A model generated the notes under the pieces. The model was given only the letters and a program-made list of their open reading frames with translations. It was not told where the DNA came from and did no database searches. A program made the translations under genes and the position numbers. Below are positions 1-8,490 of a stretch of DNA of 64,000 bases, one piece after another. The stretch comes from Caryophanales bacterium (GTDB taxonomy: Bacteria > Bacillota_I > Bacilli_A > Izemoplasmatales > UBA1188). The stretch is from contig JACKCW010000001.1 of NCBI GenBank assembly GCA_020633845.1, positions 248,001 to 312,000 on the forward strand, written 5' to 3'. Numbering within the stretch: the stretch's first letter is position 1; each line of letters opens with the position of its first letter.

Positions 1-405
1 AAAATCAACTCTTTAGAAAATGGCTATGACACTCAACTCTTAAAAGTAGTAGAAGATAACGGAACGGAACTATCAGGAGGCGAAAGCCAAAAGGTGGCCA
101 TTGCGAGAGCCTTATACAAGGGCGGAAACATGGTAATTCTCGATGAACCGACCTCGGCTCTTGATGCTTTAGCCGAGGCAAAAATCTATGAATCGTTTAA
201 TTCGCTGACTAGTGATAAAACTTCGCTTTTTATTTCTCACCGTTTATCTTCGACTAAGTTCTGCGATAAGATAGCGCTCTTTTCAAAAGAAGGTCTTAAG
301 GAGTATGGAACTCATGATGAATTAATGGCCATGAAAGGCGATTACTACAACATGTTTGAAACACAAGGTAAGTATTACAAAGAAGGAGTAGAAGCCAATG
401 AATAA
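1..405 (+). CDS. ABC exporter half-transporter, C-terminal part (cut by window start)
   Basis: The frame is open from base 1, so this is the 3' end of a longer gene. About 134 residues of an ABC nucleotide-binding domain are visible: the signature LSGGE, the Walker B run ending [10 protein letters not shown] and the switch histidine in FISHR. Walker A and any membrane domain lie outside the window. The last 8 bases overlap the next gene, which encodes a full half-transporter with a closely similar ATPase domain. The two probably form a heterodimeric exporter. The substrate cannot be told from the sequence. Confidence 0.9.
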   Translation, partial: KINSLENGYDTQLLKVVEDNGTELSGGESQKVAIARALYKGGNMVILDEPTSALDALAEAKIYESFNSLTSDKTSLFISHRLSSTKFCDKIALFSKEGLKEYGTHDELMAMKGDYYNMFETQGKYYKEGVEANE

Positions 406-2164
406 GAAAAAATTTATTTTACCTAAATTTATTTTATACACCTATAAATGTTATAAACCGTATTTTTTACTCGCCTTTCTTAACTGTATTTTCTTAGCCG
501 GGTTTGCGGTTTATAACGCCTATTTTCTCTCGATAATAATTTCTTTCTTAGAAAAAGGCGTCTACCTAAACGCGCTTTATATGGGTCTTTTTCTAGTCAT
601 CATTAATCTTATTTTCAATCTTCTCAGCAAACTCTTTAATAGACTTATTGAAGTGGCTAAAGAAAAGATGGAAGATGCGATTGATCGAGACGTGGCTAAA
701 AAACTGATGAATACTTCCTTTGAACACCTAGAAGATCCGTCTTATCTGGATTTAAAAGAAAGAGCGGAAATGGCGATCAAAAACATGGGGGTTGTCTATC
801 AGACGATTACCGATCTCGCGGATGCTTTCCAGTACGCGATTACTTTAATCGGTCTAGGGGCTATTATGATTCTTTTTGATTATCGATTAATCTTAATTCT
901 TCTAGTGGCGATTGTGTTTAACGTTCTTTTAGTAATCTTATCTTTAAAACTTCAGCTTAAATTTTATAATAATCTAATTCCGATAAATAGAAAATTCCAT
1001 TATTACTTTACCGCTCTTCTAAACGAAAAGACCGGTAAGGACTATAGGATGTATTCCATCGGCGAGTTTGTCGAAGGAAAATTCGAAAAGTTTATCGGCG
1101 CTTCTTTGCATCAAGTCACGAACCTTCTTAGAACCGACGCCTTTATCTCTTCGTCTTTAGAAATTGTCAAATACATTGAGATGGCCTTAGTATATGCGAT
1201 AGTCGCGGTTAAAACTATTAACGAAGGTCTTTCCATTTCAACCTTCAGTTTGTATATTGCGACCGCAATAAGTTTCTCTACCTCAGTAAGCGCTATTATT
1301 GATAAAGGCATGAACCTTATTCAGTATGATAATTTCGCGACGCCTTTAATGGAACTCATCGGCATCTCGAAAGAAGAAGATAAAAAAAGCGGGCTTAAGT
1401 TTGAAGGACCGATTAGATCCATTGAATTCAAAAACGTTTCTTTTTCTTATCCAAAATCTGAAGCAATAATTTTAAATGACGTATCTTTTAAAATGAACGA
1501 CAAAGAAAAAATATCGATAGTCGGCCTAAACGGAGCCGGAAAAACGACGATGGTAAAACTGCTCTCCGGGCTTTATAAGCCCCAAAAGGGCGAAATCCTG
1601 GTAAACGGGGTTGATATATCTTTATATGATTACGATTCTTATATCAAAGAAATCAGCACGGTATTTCAAGACTTTAAATTATTCGCTTATTCTTTAAAAG
1701 AAAATATATTGAATATTGAAAACGGATCAGATGAAGACGCCTATAACGCGGCCTGCCTTGTGGGGCTAAAAGAAAAGATAGATTCACTCCCCGATGGGAT
1801 TAATACTCTTTATACCAAATCATATGATGAAGGCGGTATCGAACTATCGGGCGGAGAAGCGCAGAAAGTGGCAATCGCGAGGGCACTTGCCTCCGGGTCC
1901 AGTTTAATTATTCTAGATGAACCGACAGCGGCTCTTGATCCTTTATCCGAGGCTGATATATATGAAAACTTTAATAGTCTTGTGAAAGATAAAGCAGCAA
2001 TCTATATATCTCACAGAATGTCTTCTTCAGTATTCTGTGACCGGATACTTGTAATTGATAATGGTAGAGTAATAGACTTTGATACTCACAAAATGTTGAT
2101 GAAAAAGAAGGATAGTTTATACTACAAATTATTTACCTCCCAAGCTAAGAACTACGCCGGGTAA
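398..2164 (+). CDS. ABC exporter half-transporter (membrane plus ATPase domains)
   Basis: This 588-residue protein has an N-terminal membrane domain (about residues 15-310, hydrophobic segments consistent with the six helices of an exporter) and a C-terminal ATPase domain. Walker A is GLNGAGKTT near residue 376, the signature LSGGE is near 482, Walker B is LIILDEP near 503, and the switch region is ISHR. The start overlaps the previous ABC gene by 8 bases, with GAAGGAG upstream, so the two are translationally coupled and probably form a heterodimer. Both signature motifs look intact, so neither ATPase site is obviously degenerate. The cargo (peptide, drug or lipid) is unknown. No clear terminator follows. 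Confidence 0.9.
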   Translation: MNKKKFILPKFILYTYKCYKPYFLLAFLNCIFLAGFAVYNAYFLSIIISFLEKGVYLNALYMGLFLVIINLIFNLLSKLFNRLIEVAKEKMEDAIDRDVAKKLMNTSFEHLEDPSYLDLKERAEMAIKNMGVVYQTITDLADAFQYAITLIGLGAIMILFDYRLILILLVAIVFNVLLVILSLKLQLKFYNNLIPINRKFHYYFTALLNEKTGKDYRMYSIGEFVEGKFEKFIGASLHQVTNLLRTDAFISSSLEIVKYIEMALVYAIVAVKTINEGLSISTFSLYIATAISFSTSVSAIIDKGMNLIQYDNFATPLMELIGISKEEDKKSGLKFEGPIRSIEFKNVSFSYPKSEAIILNDVSFKMNDKEKISIVGLNGAGKTTMVKLLSGLYKPQKGEILVNGVDISLYDYDSYIKEISTVFQDFKLFAYSLKENILNIENGSDEDAYNAACLVGLKEKIDSLPDGINTLYTKSYDEGGIELSGGEAQKVAIARALASGSSLIILDEPTAALDPLSEADIYENFNSLVKDKAAIYISHRMSSSVFCDRILVIDNGRVIDFDTHKMLMKKKDSLYYKLFTSQAKNYAG

Positions 2165-2185
2165 TTCGCAAAAACTCCACGTTTT

Positions 2186-2257
2186 TAGACATTTATAAAA
2201 GTTGTCACTCAAGCAACACTTTATATGCTTGTATAATTTTATTTGATAAAATGTCTA
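2186..2257. promoter_or_regulatory. Inverted repeat flanking the promoter of the XRE regulator
   Basis: The arms TAGACATTTAT (2186-2196) and ATAAAATGTCTA (2246-2257) are inverted copies with one inserted base. They bracket a TATAAT at 2232-2237. The downstream gene encodes an HTH protein, so an autoregulatory operator is plausible but inferred only from position. Confidence 0.35.
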
Positions 2258-2282
2258 TATATAAAAACGGGGGAACATATTT

Positions 2283-3083
2283 ATGTTTGATATGAAGAAG
2301 ACCGGAGCGAGAATTGCGTATTTGCGAAAGAGGCAAAATATGACGCAAATGGAACTGGCCGATAAAATGGAAATTACTTATCAAGCCGTAAGTAACTGGG
2401 AACGCGGGGACAATATGCCGGACATATCGAAATTAGAAAAACTTGCCCAGATCTTCCGCGTTTCCATTGATGAACTGATTACCGAGGAGAAAAAATCCGA
2501 GACTGTCGGATCTATTCTAGACTACATTTATGGCGGTGGTCTAATCGATAAATGTTCAATGGATGATATCGCCGATGTCGCATCTATTTTTCGCCCCGAC
2601 ACCATCGATAAAATAGTGGAAGAAAAGAAGAAGGACGAGAAGGAAATCAACAAAACGAGTTTTGAGACGATTAACGCGCTGGCGCCTTTAATTGACGAAG
2701 ATTTAATTGTTGAACTCACAAGACAGATTAAGGGAGTATCCCTATCTAATCTTTTATTTATTGCGCCCTTCTTATCAGAAGAATCCTTAACTGAGTTAAT
2801 ACAAGAAGCCTCCTGCGATTCGATTAAAGATTTGATAGGCCTGGCTCCTTATTTAGACCAAGCGGATCTTGATAAAATCTTAAAGATAAAAAAGGATTGT
2901 TTAACCGACATTAACGAAGTGGTAAGCATCGCCCCTTTCTTATCTGAAGAAGGTCTTTGCGATATAATCGAATTCTATATTGATAAGACCGGTAATATAA
3001 GGGGCATCGCTCCTCTTCTTCCATATCTCGGAAAAACTGGAGTCACTAGAATATTCAGAAAGTTTCACAAAAAACCGGAATAA
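2283..3083 (+). CDS. XRE-family regulator with C-terminal helical repeats
   Basis: This 266-residue protein has an N-terminal Cro/C1-type helix-turn-helix (about residues 8-65, with TQMELADKM and TYQAVSNWERG). The rest is unusual: a unit beginning Ala-Pro-hydrophobic-Leu recurs at residues 134, 161, 188, 217 and 243. Each copy reads roughly APFLSEExLxxII followed by a second predicted helix, giving a period of 26-29 residues. A degenerate copy sits near residue 100. This suggests a small alpha-helical solenoid acting as a sensor or oligomerisation domain. It stands alone between the ABC genes and tRNA-Leu and is preceded by an inverted repeat. A GGGGG run about 10 bases upstream may serve as ribosome-binding site. 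The ligand and targets are unknown. Confidence 0.85.
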   Translation: MFDMKKTGARIAYLRKRQNMTQMELADKMEITYQAVSNWERGDNMPDISKLEKLAQIFRVSIDELITEEKKSETVGSILDYIYGGGLIDKCSMDDIADVASIFRPDTIDKIVEEKKKDEKEINKTSFETINALAPLIDEDLIVELTRQIKGVSLSNLLFIAPFLSEESLTELIQEASCDSIKDLIGLAPYLDQADLDKILKIKKDCLTDINEVVSIAPFLSEEGLCDIIEFYIDKTGNIRGIAPLLPYLGKTGVTRIFRKFHKKPE

Positions 3084-3173
3084 GATCTACTTTTAATAAA
3101 AGGGACAGATAAAAATAATAGATAAGAAAAAATCTATTGTGTTATAATTATTACGAGTTTATGACTCGTTTTT

Positions 3174-3263
3174 GCGGGTATGGCGGAATTGGTAGACGCG
3201 TTAGATTCAGGTTCTAATGAACTTCAAACGTTTGTGCAGGTTCAAGTCCTGTTACCCGCACCA
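3174..3263 (+). tRNA. tRNA-Leu (anticodon CAG)
   Basis: The acceptor arms GCGGGTA (3174-3180) and TACCCGC (3253-3259) pair fully, followed by A and an encoded CCA. The D-arm motif is typical of Leu (TGGCGGAATTGGTAGACGC). The anticodon stem TTAGA/TCTAA encloses TTCAGGT, so the anticodon is CAG (reads CUG). A long variable arm (about AACTTCAAACGTT) makes it class II, and the T arm contains GGTTCAAGTCC. A TATAAT at 3143-3148 is a suitable -10. The downstream acyltransferase start codon lies only 4 bases past the CCA. Confidence 0.97.
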
Positions 3264-3266
3264 CAA

Positions 3267-4055
3267 ATGCTTATGAAAACAATATACTATAGAGATGAAT
3301 TGAACGATGATTTTGCCCCATCAAACGGAAAAATCAAAGTCAAGAAAATCGGAGATAAATACAAATACGTCCACAAAAGCCCTTTGTGGAAGTTTTTTGA
3401 GATTTTAATATATCGTCTTATCGCAACTCCAATCGGCTTTCTTATTTGTTTTTTCGGGTTTGGAACCAGAATCAAAAACAAAAAAGTTTTAAGAAAAATG
3501 AAAGGTTCTTATTTCATTTACGGAAATCATACGAATTCTCTTCACGATTCCTTTGCGCCCACCCTTTTTTCTTTCCCGAAAAGAGTCAGAATCATTACTT
3601 CTCCGGACGCCGTTTCAATTAAGGGAATCGGCAGTCTCGTAAATATGATGGGGGCTATCCCGCTCCCCTCCGACATGAAGGCCAGCGTTAATTTCCTTGA
3701 AGCTTTAAATTACGCCGTGAAAAAAAGAAATGCGATTATGATTTACCCTGAAGCACATATTTGGCCGTATTATAATAAGATTCGCCCTTTTAAAGATGCA
3801 TCCTTTATTTACCCGGTCAAGATGTCGCTTCCGGCTATTCCGGTGACCACGGTTTATAAACAAAGAAAAATCTTTAAAAAGATGTACCCGCGAATTGTGT
3901 TATATATCGGAGAGGCGGTATACCCTAATAAAGACCTTCCGGTTAACCTCGCAAGAGAAGATATGCGAGACAGGGTTTATAACGAAATGGTTAAGACCGT
4001 AAAAGAAAAGGAAAGTTTTGAATATATCAGATACGAAAAAGAAAAAGAGTCCTAG
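3267..4055 (+). CDS. Lysophospholipid acyltransferase family protein (PlsC-like)
   Basis: About 262 residues. Acyltransferase block I appears as GNHTNSLHDSF, with the family's His and Asp one residue further apart than in classical PlsC. The block YPEAHIWPYYNKIRPF follows, which I recognise from a Firmicutes branch annotated as 1-acylglycerol-3-phosphate acyltransferase. A hydrophobic segment lies near residues 40-60, consistent with membrane association. The frame stays open upstream into tRNA-Leu, so the first usable ATG is 3267 or 3273. Neither has a Shine-Dalgarno sequence, because the tRNA occupies that space. Translation may follow tRNA 3' processing. The stop sits inside a bidirectional terminator. 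Confidence 0.82.
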   Translation: MLMKTIYYRDELNDDFAPSNGKIKVKKIGDKYKYVHKSPLWKFFEILIYRLIATPIGFLICFFGFGTRIKNKKVLRKMKGSYFIYGNHTNSLHDSFAPTLFSFPKRVRIITSPDAVSIKGIGSLVNMMGAIPLPSDMKASVNFLEALNYAVKKRNAIMIYPEAHIWPYYNKIRPFKDASFIYPVKMSLPAIPVTTVYKQRKIFKKMYPRIVLYIGEAVYPNKDLPVNLAREDMRDRVYNEMVKTVKEKESFEYIRYEKEKES

Positions 4056-4070
4056 TCGGAACTCTTTTTT
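4042..4070. terminator. Bidirectional intrinsic terminator
   Basis: The stem AAAAAGAGT (4042-4050) pairs with ACTCTTTTT (4061-4069), flanked by A and T runs. It contains the stop codons of both convergent genes (acyltransferase and CBS protein). Confidence 0.8.
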
Positions 4071-4468
4071 ATTTCGCTTTCTAGATATTCTATTACAACT
4101 TTTCTGGTGATGATGCCGATAAAATTTTCTCTATCGTCAAGGACGGGGACAAAATTTTGATTCACAATGATATCTAAAAGATCAATCATATTTTTGTAGA
4201 CGTGAATAGCCCGTATGTCTTTTAATGAAGGTACATCTTTGATTGATGCGTCTTCCGCGCGTTCTAGATTCAGATTTTCTTTCTTGATGAATCTTAAGAG
4301 ATCGCCCTCGGAGATACTCTTAAGATATTTACCCTCCTTGGAAAGAACCGGAATCGAAGCGTAATTGTGATATTCCATTTTTTCAATGGCCTGTCTTACC
4401 GTGTCGCCCTCAAGAAGATATTCGACCTCGGCCTTAGGCGTTAAGAAGAAAAGTATATTTTTATCCAT
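4052..4468 (-). CDS. CBS-domain pair protein
   Basis: A 138-residue stand-alone protein made of two tandem CBS motifs: residues about 10-65 (LLEGDTVRQAIEKMEYHNYASIPVLS, then EGDLLRFI) and about 72-135 (IHVYKNMIDLLDIIVNQNFVPVLDD, then GIITRKVVIEYL). Such proteins usually bind adenine nucleotides and act as small regulators. No effector domain is attached. It is convergent with the acyltransferase and its stop overlaps that gene's 3' end by 4 bases. It is similar to B. subtilis CbpB/YkuL-type proteins by layout, but I cannot assign an orthologue. Function inferred from family only. Confidence 0.85.
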   Translation of the reverse strand: MDKNILFFLTPKAEVEYLLEGDTVRQAIEKMEYHNYASIPVLSKEGKYLKSISEGDLLRFIKKENLNLERAEDASIKDVPSLKDIRAIHVYKNMIDLLDIIVNQNFVPVLDDRENFIGIITRKVVIEYLESEIKKSSD

Positions 4469-4519
4469 ATACCTATATTATACAAGAAAGATTTTATTTT
4501 GATAAGAAAAGCTTAATTC

Positions 4520-4548
4520 TTGATAGAAGAGGAAATTTAATATATACT
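4520..4548 (+). promoter_or_regulatory. Sigma-A promoter for rubredoxin
   Basis: TTGATA (4520-4525), 17-base spacer, TATACT (4543-4548), about 30 bases before the rubredoxin start. Confidence 0.6.
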
Positions 4549-4578
4549 CTAAAATAAAGATACGAAAGGAGATTTTTT

Positions 4579-4737
4579 ATGAAAAAGTACGTATGTCAAG
4601 TTTGCGGTTTTGTGTATGACGAAGAACAGGGAGACCCGGCTAACGGTATAGCTCCTGGTACAAAATTTGAAGATCTACCGGAAGATTGGACTTGCCCGGT
4701 TTGCGGCGCGCCTAAAGCTAAATTCAAAGAAGAATAA
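4579..4737 (+). CDS. Rubredoxin
   Basis: A 52-residue protein with the two knuckles that bind one iron: CQVCG at residues 6-10 and CPVCG at 39-43. The length and the residues between them ([21 protein letters not shown]) are standard for the family. It is a soluble electron carrier, typically feeding diiron flavoproteins, rubrerythrin or superoxide reductase in anaerobes. A diiron flavoprotein gene lies at 34426-35622 in this window and is a likely partner. The start has an AAGGAGA ribosome-binding site 6 bases upstream. It is a single-gene unit with its own promoter and terminator. Confidence 0.97.
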   Translation: MKKYVCQVCGFVYDEEQGDPANGIAPGTKFEDLPEDWTCPVCGAPKAKFKEE

Positions 4738-4764
4738 AAAAACGAGCTGAGAGCTCGTTTTTTT
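4738..4764 (+). terminator. Rubredoxin terminator
   Basis: AACGAGCT (4741-4748), loop GAG, AGCTCGTT (4752-4759), then a T run. The A run on the other side suggests it also serves the convergent DUF2804 gene. Confidence 0.85.
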
Positions 4765-5845
4765 AAAGAAGAAGGCTTTTATCTTCTCCCATCCCTAACA
4801 TTCCGTCCAGGATATATTTTTCGCCGTTTTCATCTAAAACATAACCTTTAAGCGTACCGAATGTTATATAGTAATCAATATTTATCACTAGAGCGTGGAC
4901 CACCATCGCATTTATGGCGTCGATTTCAAAAACGACATCTACCATTCCGTGCTCGTCTTTGATTTCCCATTCAATTTTGCCTTTTTCCTTAAACATAGAA
5001 GAAGGTGTTTTTTTATTGAAGACGACCGGAGGAAGAAGACTGGTTTTGTTTTCGAGCCAAATCAGGTTCTCGTTATAATCGTCCTGGTTTATCGATTGGT
5101 TTCTTGTAAGATTAAACGCAAACCATTTCTTTTCTTTATTATGAACGTTAACGCCCATCGTCGTTACCCAGTCATAATGAGATTTTCTCGGATAGTAACC
5201 TCTATGATCGTCGACAATCGCGGTCGTTTCTTTATCTGATTTTATCGTCTCGCCGTTAAGGGTAAGCGATCCTTCGGCTTTAAAGAAGTCTTTTTGGCTG
5301 TATAAAGGTCTGTTGTCTCCGAAAGGAATAGAAACTATTGAAGGATTAGAAAGTCTTTTAAGGACAAATGAATAGACGATCTTATTGTCTTTATCTTCGT
5401 GATATCCTTCAATCCGGCATTCGCCTTGATCAAAATTATTGGTATAGGTGATTCTGGTATTTTTAGCTTCGGCTTTGGTTTCTTCGCCGCCTTTTAGATT
5501 AGGCGCAATCACGACGCTTTTAGAAGGCATATTGGTTTGCCAACTGTATACTTTTTTATTTCTCTTATCATAAAAGACATGAAAAACGGTTCCGAAAATT
5601 CCCATATCGGAGGCGGCGGCTAAAAGAACACCTTCTTTAAGGTTAATTTCGGTAGCTTCCCAAAGGGTTAATTTTTTCTTATTCAGAAAATCAGGAGCCT
5701 CGGTTGGCTTTTTAAGCGAAACTAAATCCATGGCGTCAAACTCTTTATTAAAAGTTCCGAAAACGGCTTTTCCGTTTTCCGCGAGATTCTTCGGTGTTTC
5801 TACGCTTCTTCTTTTTTCGGATATGAATTTACTGTATTCCCCCAT
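4763..5845 (-). CDS. DUF2804 family protein
   Basis: 360 residues with no signal peptide or membrane segment. I recognise the DUF2804 pattern: a tryptophan-rich beta protein with the block DDHRGYYPRKSHYDW near residues 210-225 and a C-terminal section with GMLGMGED. The family has no established biochemical role that I know of; its beta-rich layout resembles lipocalin- or AttH-like folds. It is transcribed after the LtaS-like gene on the same strand (78-base gap), which may mean a shared envelope or lipid context, but this is inference. The start ATG is preceded by AAAAGGAGAAAG. Confidence 0.75.
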   Translation of the reverse strand: MGEYSKFISEKRRSVETPKNLAENGKAVFGTFNKEFDAMDLVSLKKPTEAPDFLNKKKLTLWEATEINLKEGVLLAAASDMGIFGTVFHVFYDKRNKKVYSWQTNMPSKSVVIAPNLKGGEETKAEAKNTRITYTNNFDQGECRIEGYHEDKDNKIVYSFVLKRLSNPSIVSIPFGDNRPLYSQKDFFKAEGSLTLNGETIKSDKETTAIVDDHRGYYPRKSHYDWVTTMGVNVHNKEKKWFAFNLTRNQSINQDDYNENLIWLENKTSLLPPVVFNKKTPSSMFKEKGKIEWEIKDEHGMVDVVFEIDAINAMVVHALVINIDYYITFGTLKGYVLDENGEKYILDGMLGMGEDKSLLL

Positions 5846-5923
5846 ACTTTCTCCTTTTAAATGTTTTCTCTAAGATAATTTTACACTTATCCGGCTTTTT
5901 ATTCAATAAAAAGTCGGTACTTA

Positions 5924-7915
5924 TTACTCCGGATAGGATAACCATTCGTCGTAGAGGGAATCAATATAAGTCATTTTAACGAGTTTAGCGAGTCCAGCTT
6001 CGTAAAACAGATCCTTATAATCCTCTCCGGTTCCGCCTTCTAAATAATCGGTAGTCGATAAATCTATCGAATACATCCGATCGGTAAAGAAACCGGCGAG
6101 TTCGGTAGAATAGAAAATACCGTCAAGCGGAGTTTTAAAGGAAAAGAAGGATGAGGAATAGTAATAATCTTCGTTATAGTCGATGCCGAGGAGATCTAAA
6201 ATAGTTGGCACAATGATGTATGGAGAAGTGAAAGTCGTGATTTCGCATTCATCGTCTTGAGATAGACCATTTACTTCCTTGTATTTACTTGAAAGCGTCT
6301 CGTTATAGAAAAAGAGCGAGGTCTGATACTGATATATATCGGACGAGGAAGACGCCCCGGACAAAGTTTTTGATAGTTTTTGGTAATAAGCTTCGTGGTC
6401 GCCGTAAACAACGAACAAAGTATTATCATATTCCCCCGCGTCTTTTAAGGCGTCAATTATTTTGCCGACGGCCTTATCAAGATCCATAAAAGCGGAAATC
6501 AGATGTCTTAGGTAAGAGTAAGTGTTACTATCGAGATTACCGTAAAGCGGGTAATAAATTTCATCATAATATTGATCGAAAAGAGCGAAGTAACCTTCAT
6601 CTTCAAAATAAGCGTCGCGCTCCGCTACTTCAGTATACCCGGCATCATCGGTATAAGGACCGTGAGTCGAAAGGGTGGTCCAAAAAGTGTAGAAAGGTTC
6701 ATCTGTTGTGTACATGTCGCTAAGAACGATGTCGATATAATCGCTGTCCAGTTCGTAGTTGCCCCTAAAGTTCCATCGGGAAGTTCCGCTCGGGTGAACA
6801 TCGTAAAATTCGTGTCGCCAACTCTCAAAACCGAATTGTCCCATCAGCGAATTTCTGGCATAAAGGCCGGCGCCGTCATGAAAGAAAGAAGTGTGATATT
6901 CATCATTTAAAAGATAAGGAAGGGTATAAGGATTATCTATTTGAAGCTTATAAATACTGTTGGCATCGGTATAGTCGTAGTTATAATTAATATCGCTCGT
7001 CGGGTATGATCCCGCAAAGCCGATTATTTCCGAAGTTGCGGTTTTATTTTTAGAATAATTATTGGAAAAATTAAGACCTTCTGACTGAAGAAAGTAAAGA
7101 TTAGGAGTTAACTCTTCGGAAATCGCCCCCGAAATACCGGTTTCAATCATGATGGTAAAGACATTATACCCTGCAAGAAGTCCGTGATAATTAAGGTTAT
7201 ATTCCGAAGTGCTTCCTTCTGAATAGTCTATTGTCCCTGTGGTGCCATTCCCAAAAAGAAGCGAGGCTTCGGATAAATAAAAAGTCGTCATGCCGTATTT
7301 TTTAAAACAAGCGCTTTTTAGATAGGTGGTAGTAAAGTTTATTACCTCATAGCCATCTTCACACCCGGATATCTCGACTATGTCTTCACTTTCCCGATAA
7401 ATAGAAACGGAATTAACCTGAATCATTATTGTGGAAGTGAAAAAAACCACCAGACTTAAAAGAATACCGGAAAGCAAATATGGTCCCGGATAAATTGGAT
7501 CTTTAAAGAAATGGTCGACTAGTTTTGTGACTAAAACATAGCCGGCAATAAGGGTAACGGCTGCTAGAACGAAATACCATTTTATATATGACCAGGAAAA
7601 CACGTTTTCCGCTTCGCCAAGATATTTAATGAGCCCGATATAAATCATAGTCCCGCTTACAGTGTAGTAGGTGACATTCGCAAAGAAAAGAAAAGAGGCG
7701 AAAGTGATAACTATGTAAGTATAGATTCTTGAATATTTCATCGACTTGAAAAGAAAGAGCGGTGATAAAAACAAAAACTGATAAAACATATCCAAAAAGA
7801 AATACTTAGGAAACGGAGTGTACCCTAAAACTAATCGTATAAGAGTGTTAATTAATAAAAGGTAGATGTAGGCTAAAAGAAAAATCTGTCCCTTTTTCAA
7901 TAATATTTTTTTCAT
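5924..7915 (-). CDS. LtaS-family sulfatase-fold phosphoglycerol transferase
   Basis: 663 residues. Five hydrophobic segments (about residues 9-31, 39-56, 62-85, 111-131, 144-168) are followed by a large extracytoplasmic sulfatase-like domain, the architecture of lipoteichoic acid synthase. Metal and nucleophile residues are visible: the Glu in IMIETG (about 258), the Thr in SKNKTATSE (292, aligned with the LtaS nucleophile), the His in LSTHGPY, and Asp-His in VVYGDHE. The enzyme would move phosphoglycerol from phosphatidylglycerol onto a growing chain outside the membrane. The domain carries extra Tyr/Ser-rich inserts, so the exact acceptor is uncertain. It implies a glycerophosphate-type surface polymer. 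Confidence 0.85.
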   Translation of the reverse strand: MKKILLKKGQIFLLAYIYLLLINTLIRLVLGYTPFPKYFFLDMFYQFLFLSPLFLFKSMKYSRIYTYIVITFASFLFFANVTYYTVSGTMIYIGLIKYLGEAENVFSWSYIKWYFVLAAVTLIAGYVLVTKLVDHFFKDPIYPGPYLLSGILLSLVVFFTSTIMIQVNSVSIYRESEDIVEISGCEDGYEVINFTTTYLKSACFKKYGMTTFYLSEASLLFGNGTTGTIDYSEGSTSEYNLNYHGLLAGYNVFTIMIETGISGAISEELTPNLYFLQSEGLNFSNNYSKNKTATSEIIGFAGSYPTSDINYNYDYTDANSIYKLQIDNPYTLPYLLNDEYHTSFFHDGAGLYARNSLMGQFGFESWRHEFYDVHPSGTSRWNFRGNYELDSDYIDIVLSDMYTTDEPFYTFWTTLSTHGPYTDDAGYTEVAERDAYFEDEGYFALFDQYYDEIYYPLYGNLDSNTYSYLRHLISAFMDLDKAVGKIIDALKDAGEYDNTLFVVYGDHEAYYQKLSKTLSGASSSSDIYQYQTSLFFYNETLSSKYKEVNGLSQDDECEITTFTSPYIIVPTILDLLGIDYNEDYYYSSSFFSFKTPLDGIFYSTELAGFFTDRMYSIDLSTTDYLEGGTGEDYKDLFYEAGLAKLVKMTYIDSLYDEWLSYPE

Positions 7916-7961
7916 AATAACCCTATTATATCACAGTATGTGATACGGGGTTATGATACTC

Positions 7962-7990
7962 TTGCAAAGTTTACTGGTACATGCTAAAAT
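7962..7990 (+). promoter_or_regulatory. Promoter of the rimP-nusA-infB operon
   Basis: TTGCAA (7962-7967), 17-base spacer, TAAAAT (7985-7990) with an extended -10 TG at 7982-7983. Confidence 0.75.
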
Positions 7991-8002
7991 GGACTAGGAA
8001 GC

Positions 8003-8030
8003 GTGAGTGGTGAAGAACCACTCACTTTTC
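8003..8030 (+). promoter_or_regulatory. rimP leader hairpin with T run
   Basis: GTGAGTGGT (8003-8011), loop GAAGA, ACCACTCAC (8017-8025), then TTTT. It lies close behind the promoter and before the first gene, so it looks like a leader attenuator. A hairpin with this layout is common before rimP in Firmicutes. Feedback through NusA is a reasonable guess, not shown here. Confidence 0.65.
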
Positions 8031-8047
8031 AATAAAAGAGGCATAAA

Positions 8048-8479
8048 ATGAATTTAGACGTTTTAAAAGAAAAAATATCACTAATCGTTAAAGAAAACGG
8101 GTATTCACTTTTCGCATTTTCTTATGAAAAAGAAAATGGAACCAATCTTCTTCGAATTATAGCTGATAGAAAAGAGGCCATCACTATTGATGACATCTCT
8201 TTATTAACCGAGAAGATAAACGCATTTTTAGATAAAGAAGACCCGATTGAAGAAGACTATTCTTTAGAGGTATCTTCAAGAGGAATAGAAAAAGAACTCG
8301 CTTATGAGGAAATAAGCGACTATATCGGAAGTTATGTTTTTGTAAAAACTTACGATCAGGAACATTATGGTGACCTTATATCATTTTCCGATTCGGAAAT
8401 ATGTTTAATGAGCAAAAATAAAAAAATAAAGATAAATTATAACGACGTTACTTTAATAAGACTCGCCGTTAAATTTTAA
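8048..8479 (+). CDS. rimP: Ribosome maturation factor RimP
   Basis: 143 residues, near the family's usual 150. The N-terminal alpha/beta domain shows the conserved YSLEVSSRGIEKEL segment (family LEVSSPGLxRPL), although the usual Pro is Arg here. The C-terminal Sm-like domain contains YIGSYVFVKTYD and KIKINYNDVTLIRL. RimP binds the pre-30S particle and assists assembly around S12. It is the first gene of the nusA-infB operon, which fits. The start is preceded by AAAGAGG. The next gene follows after 11 bases. Confidence 0.93.
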   Translation: MNLDVLKEKISLIVKENGYSLFAFSYEKENGTNLLRIIADRKEAITIDDISLLTEKINAFLDKEDPIEEDYSLEVSSRGIEKELAYEEISDYIGSYVFVKTYDQEHYGDLISFSDSEICLMSKNKKIKINYNDVTLIRLAVKF

Positions 8480-8490
8480 GGAGAAAAGAA

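Noticed and set aside
3180..3266. Upstream extension of the acyltransferase frame
   Set aside because: It lies entirely inside tRNA-Leu; the reading frame is open there by chance.
4895..5239. 114-codon open frame on the plus strand
   Set aside because: Antisense to the DUF2804 gene with no family features.
6572..6910. 112-codon open frame on the plus strand
   Set aside because: Antisense to the sulfatase domain of the LtaS-like gene; no ribosome-binding site or recognisable protein.
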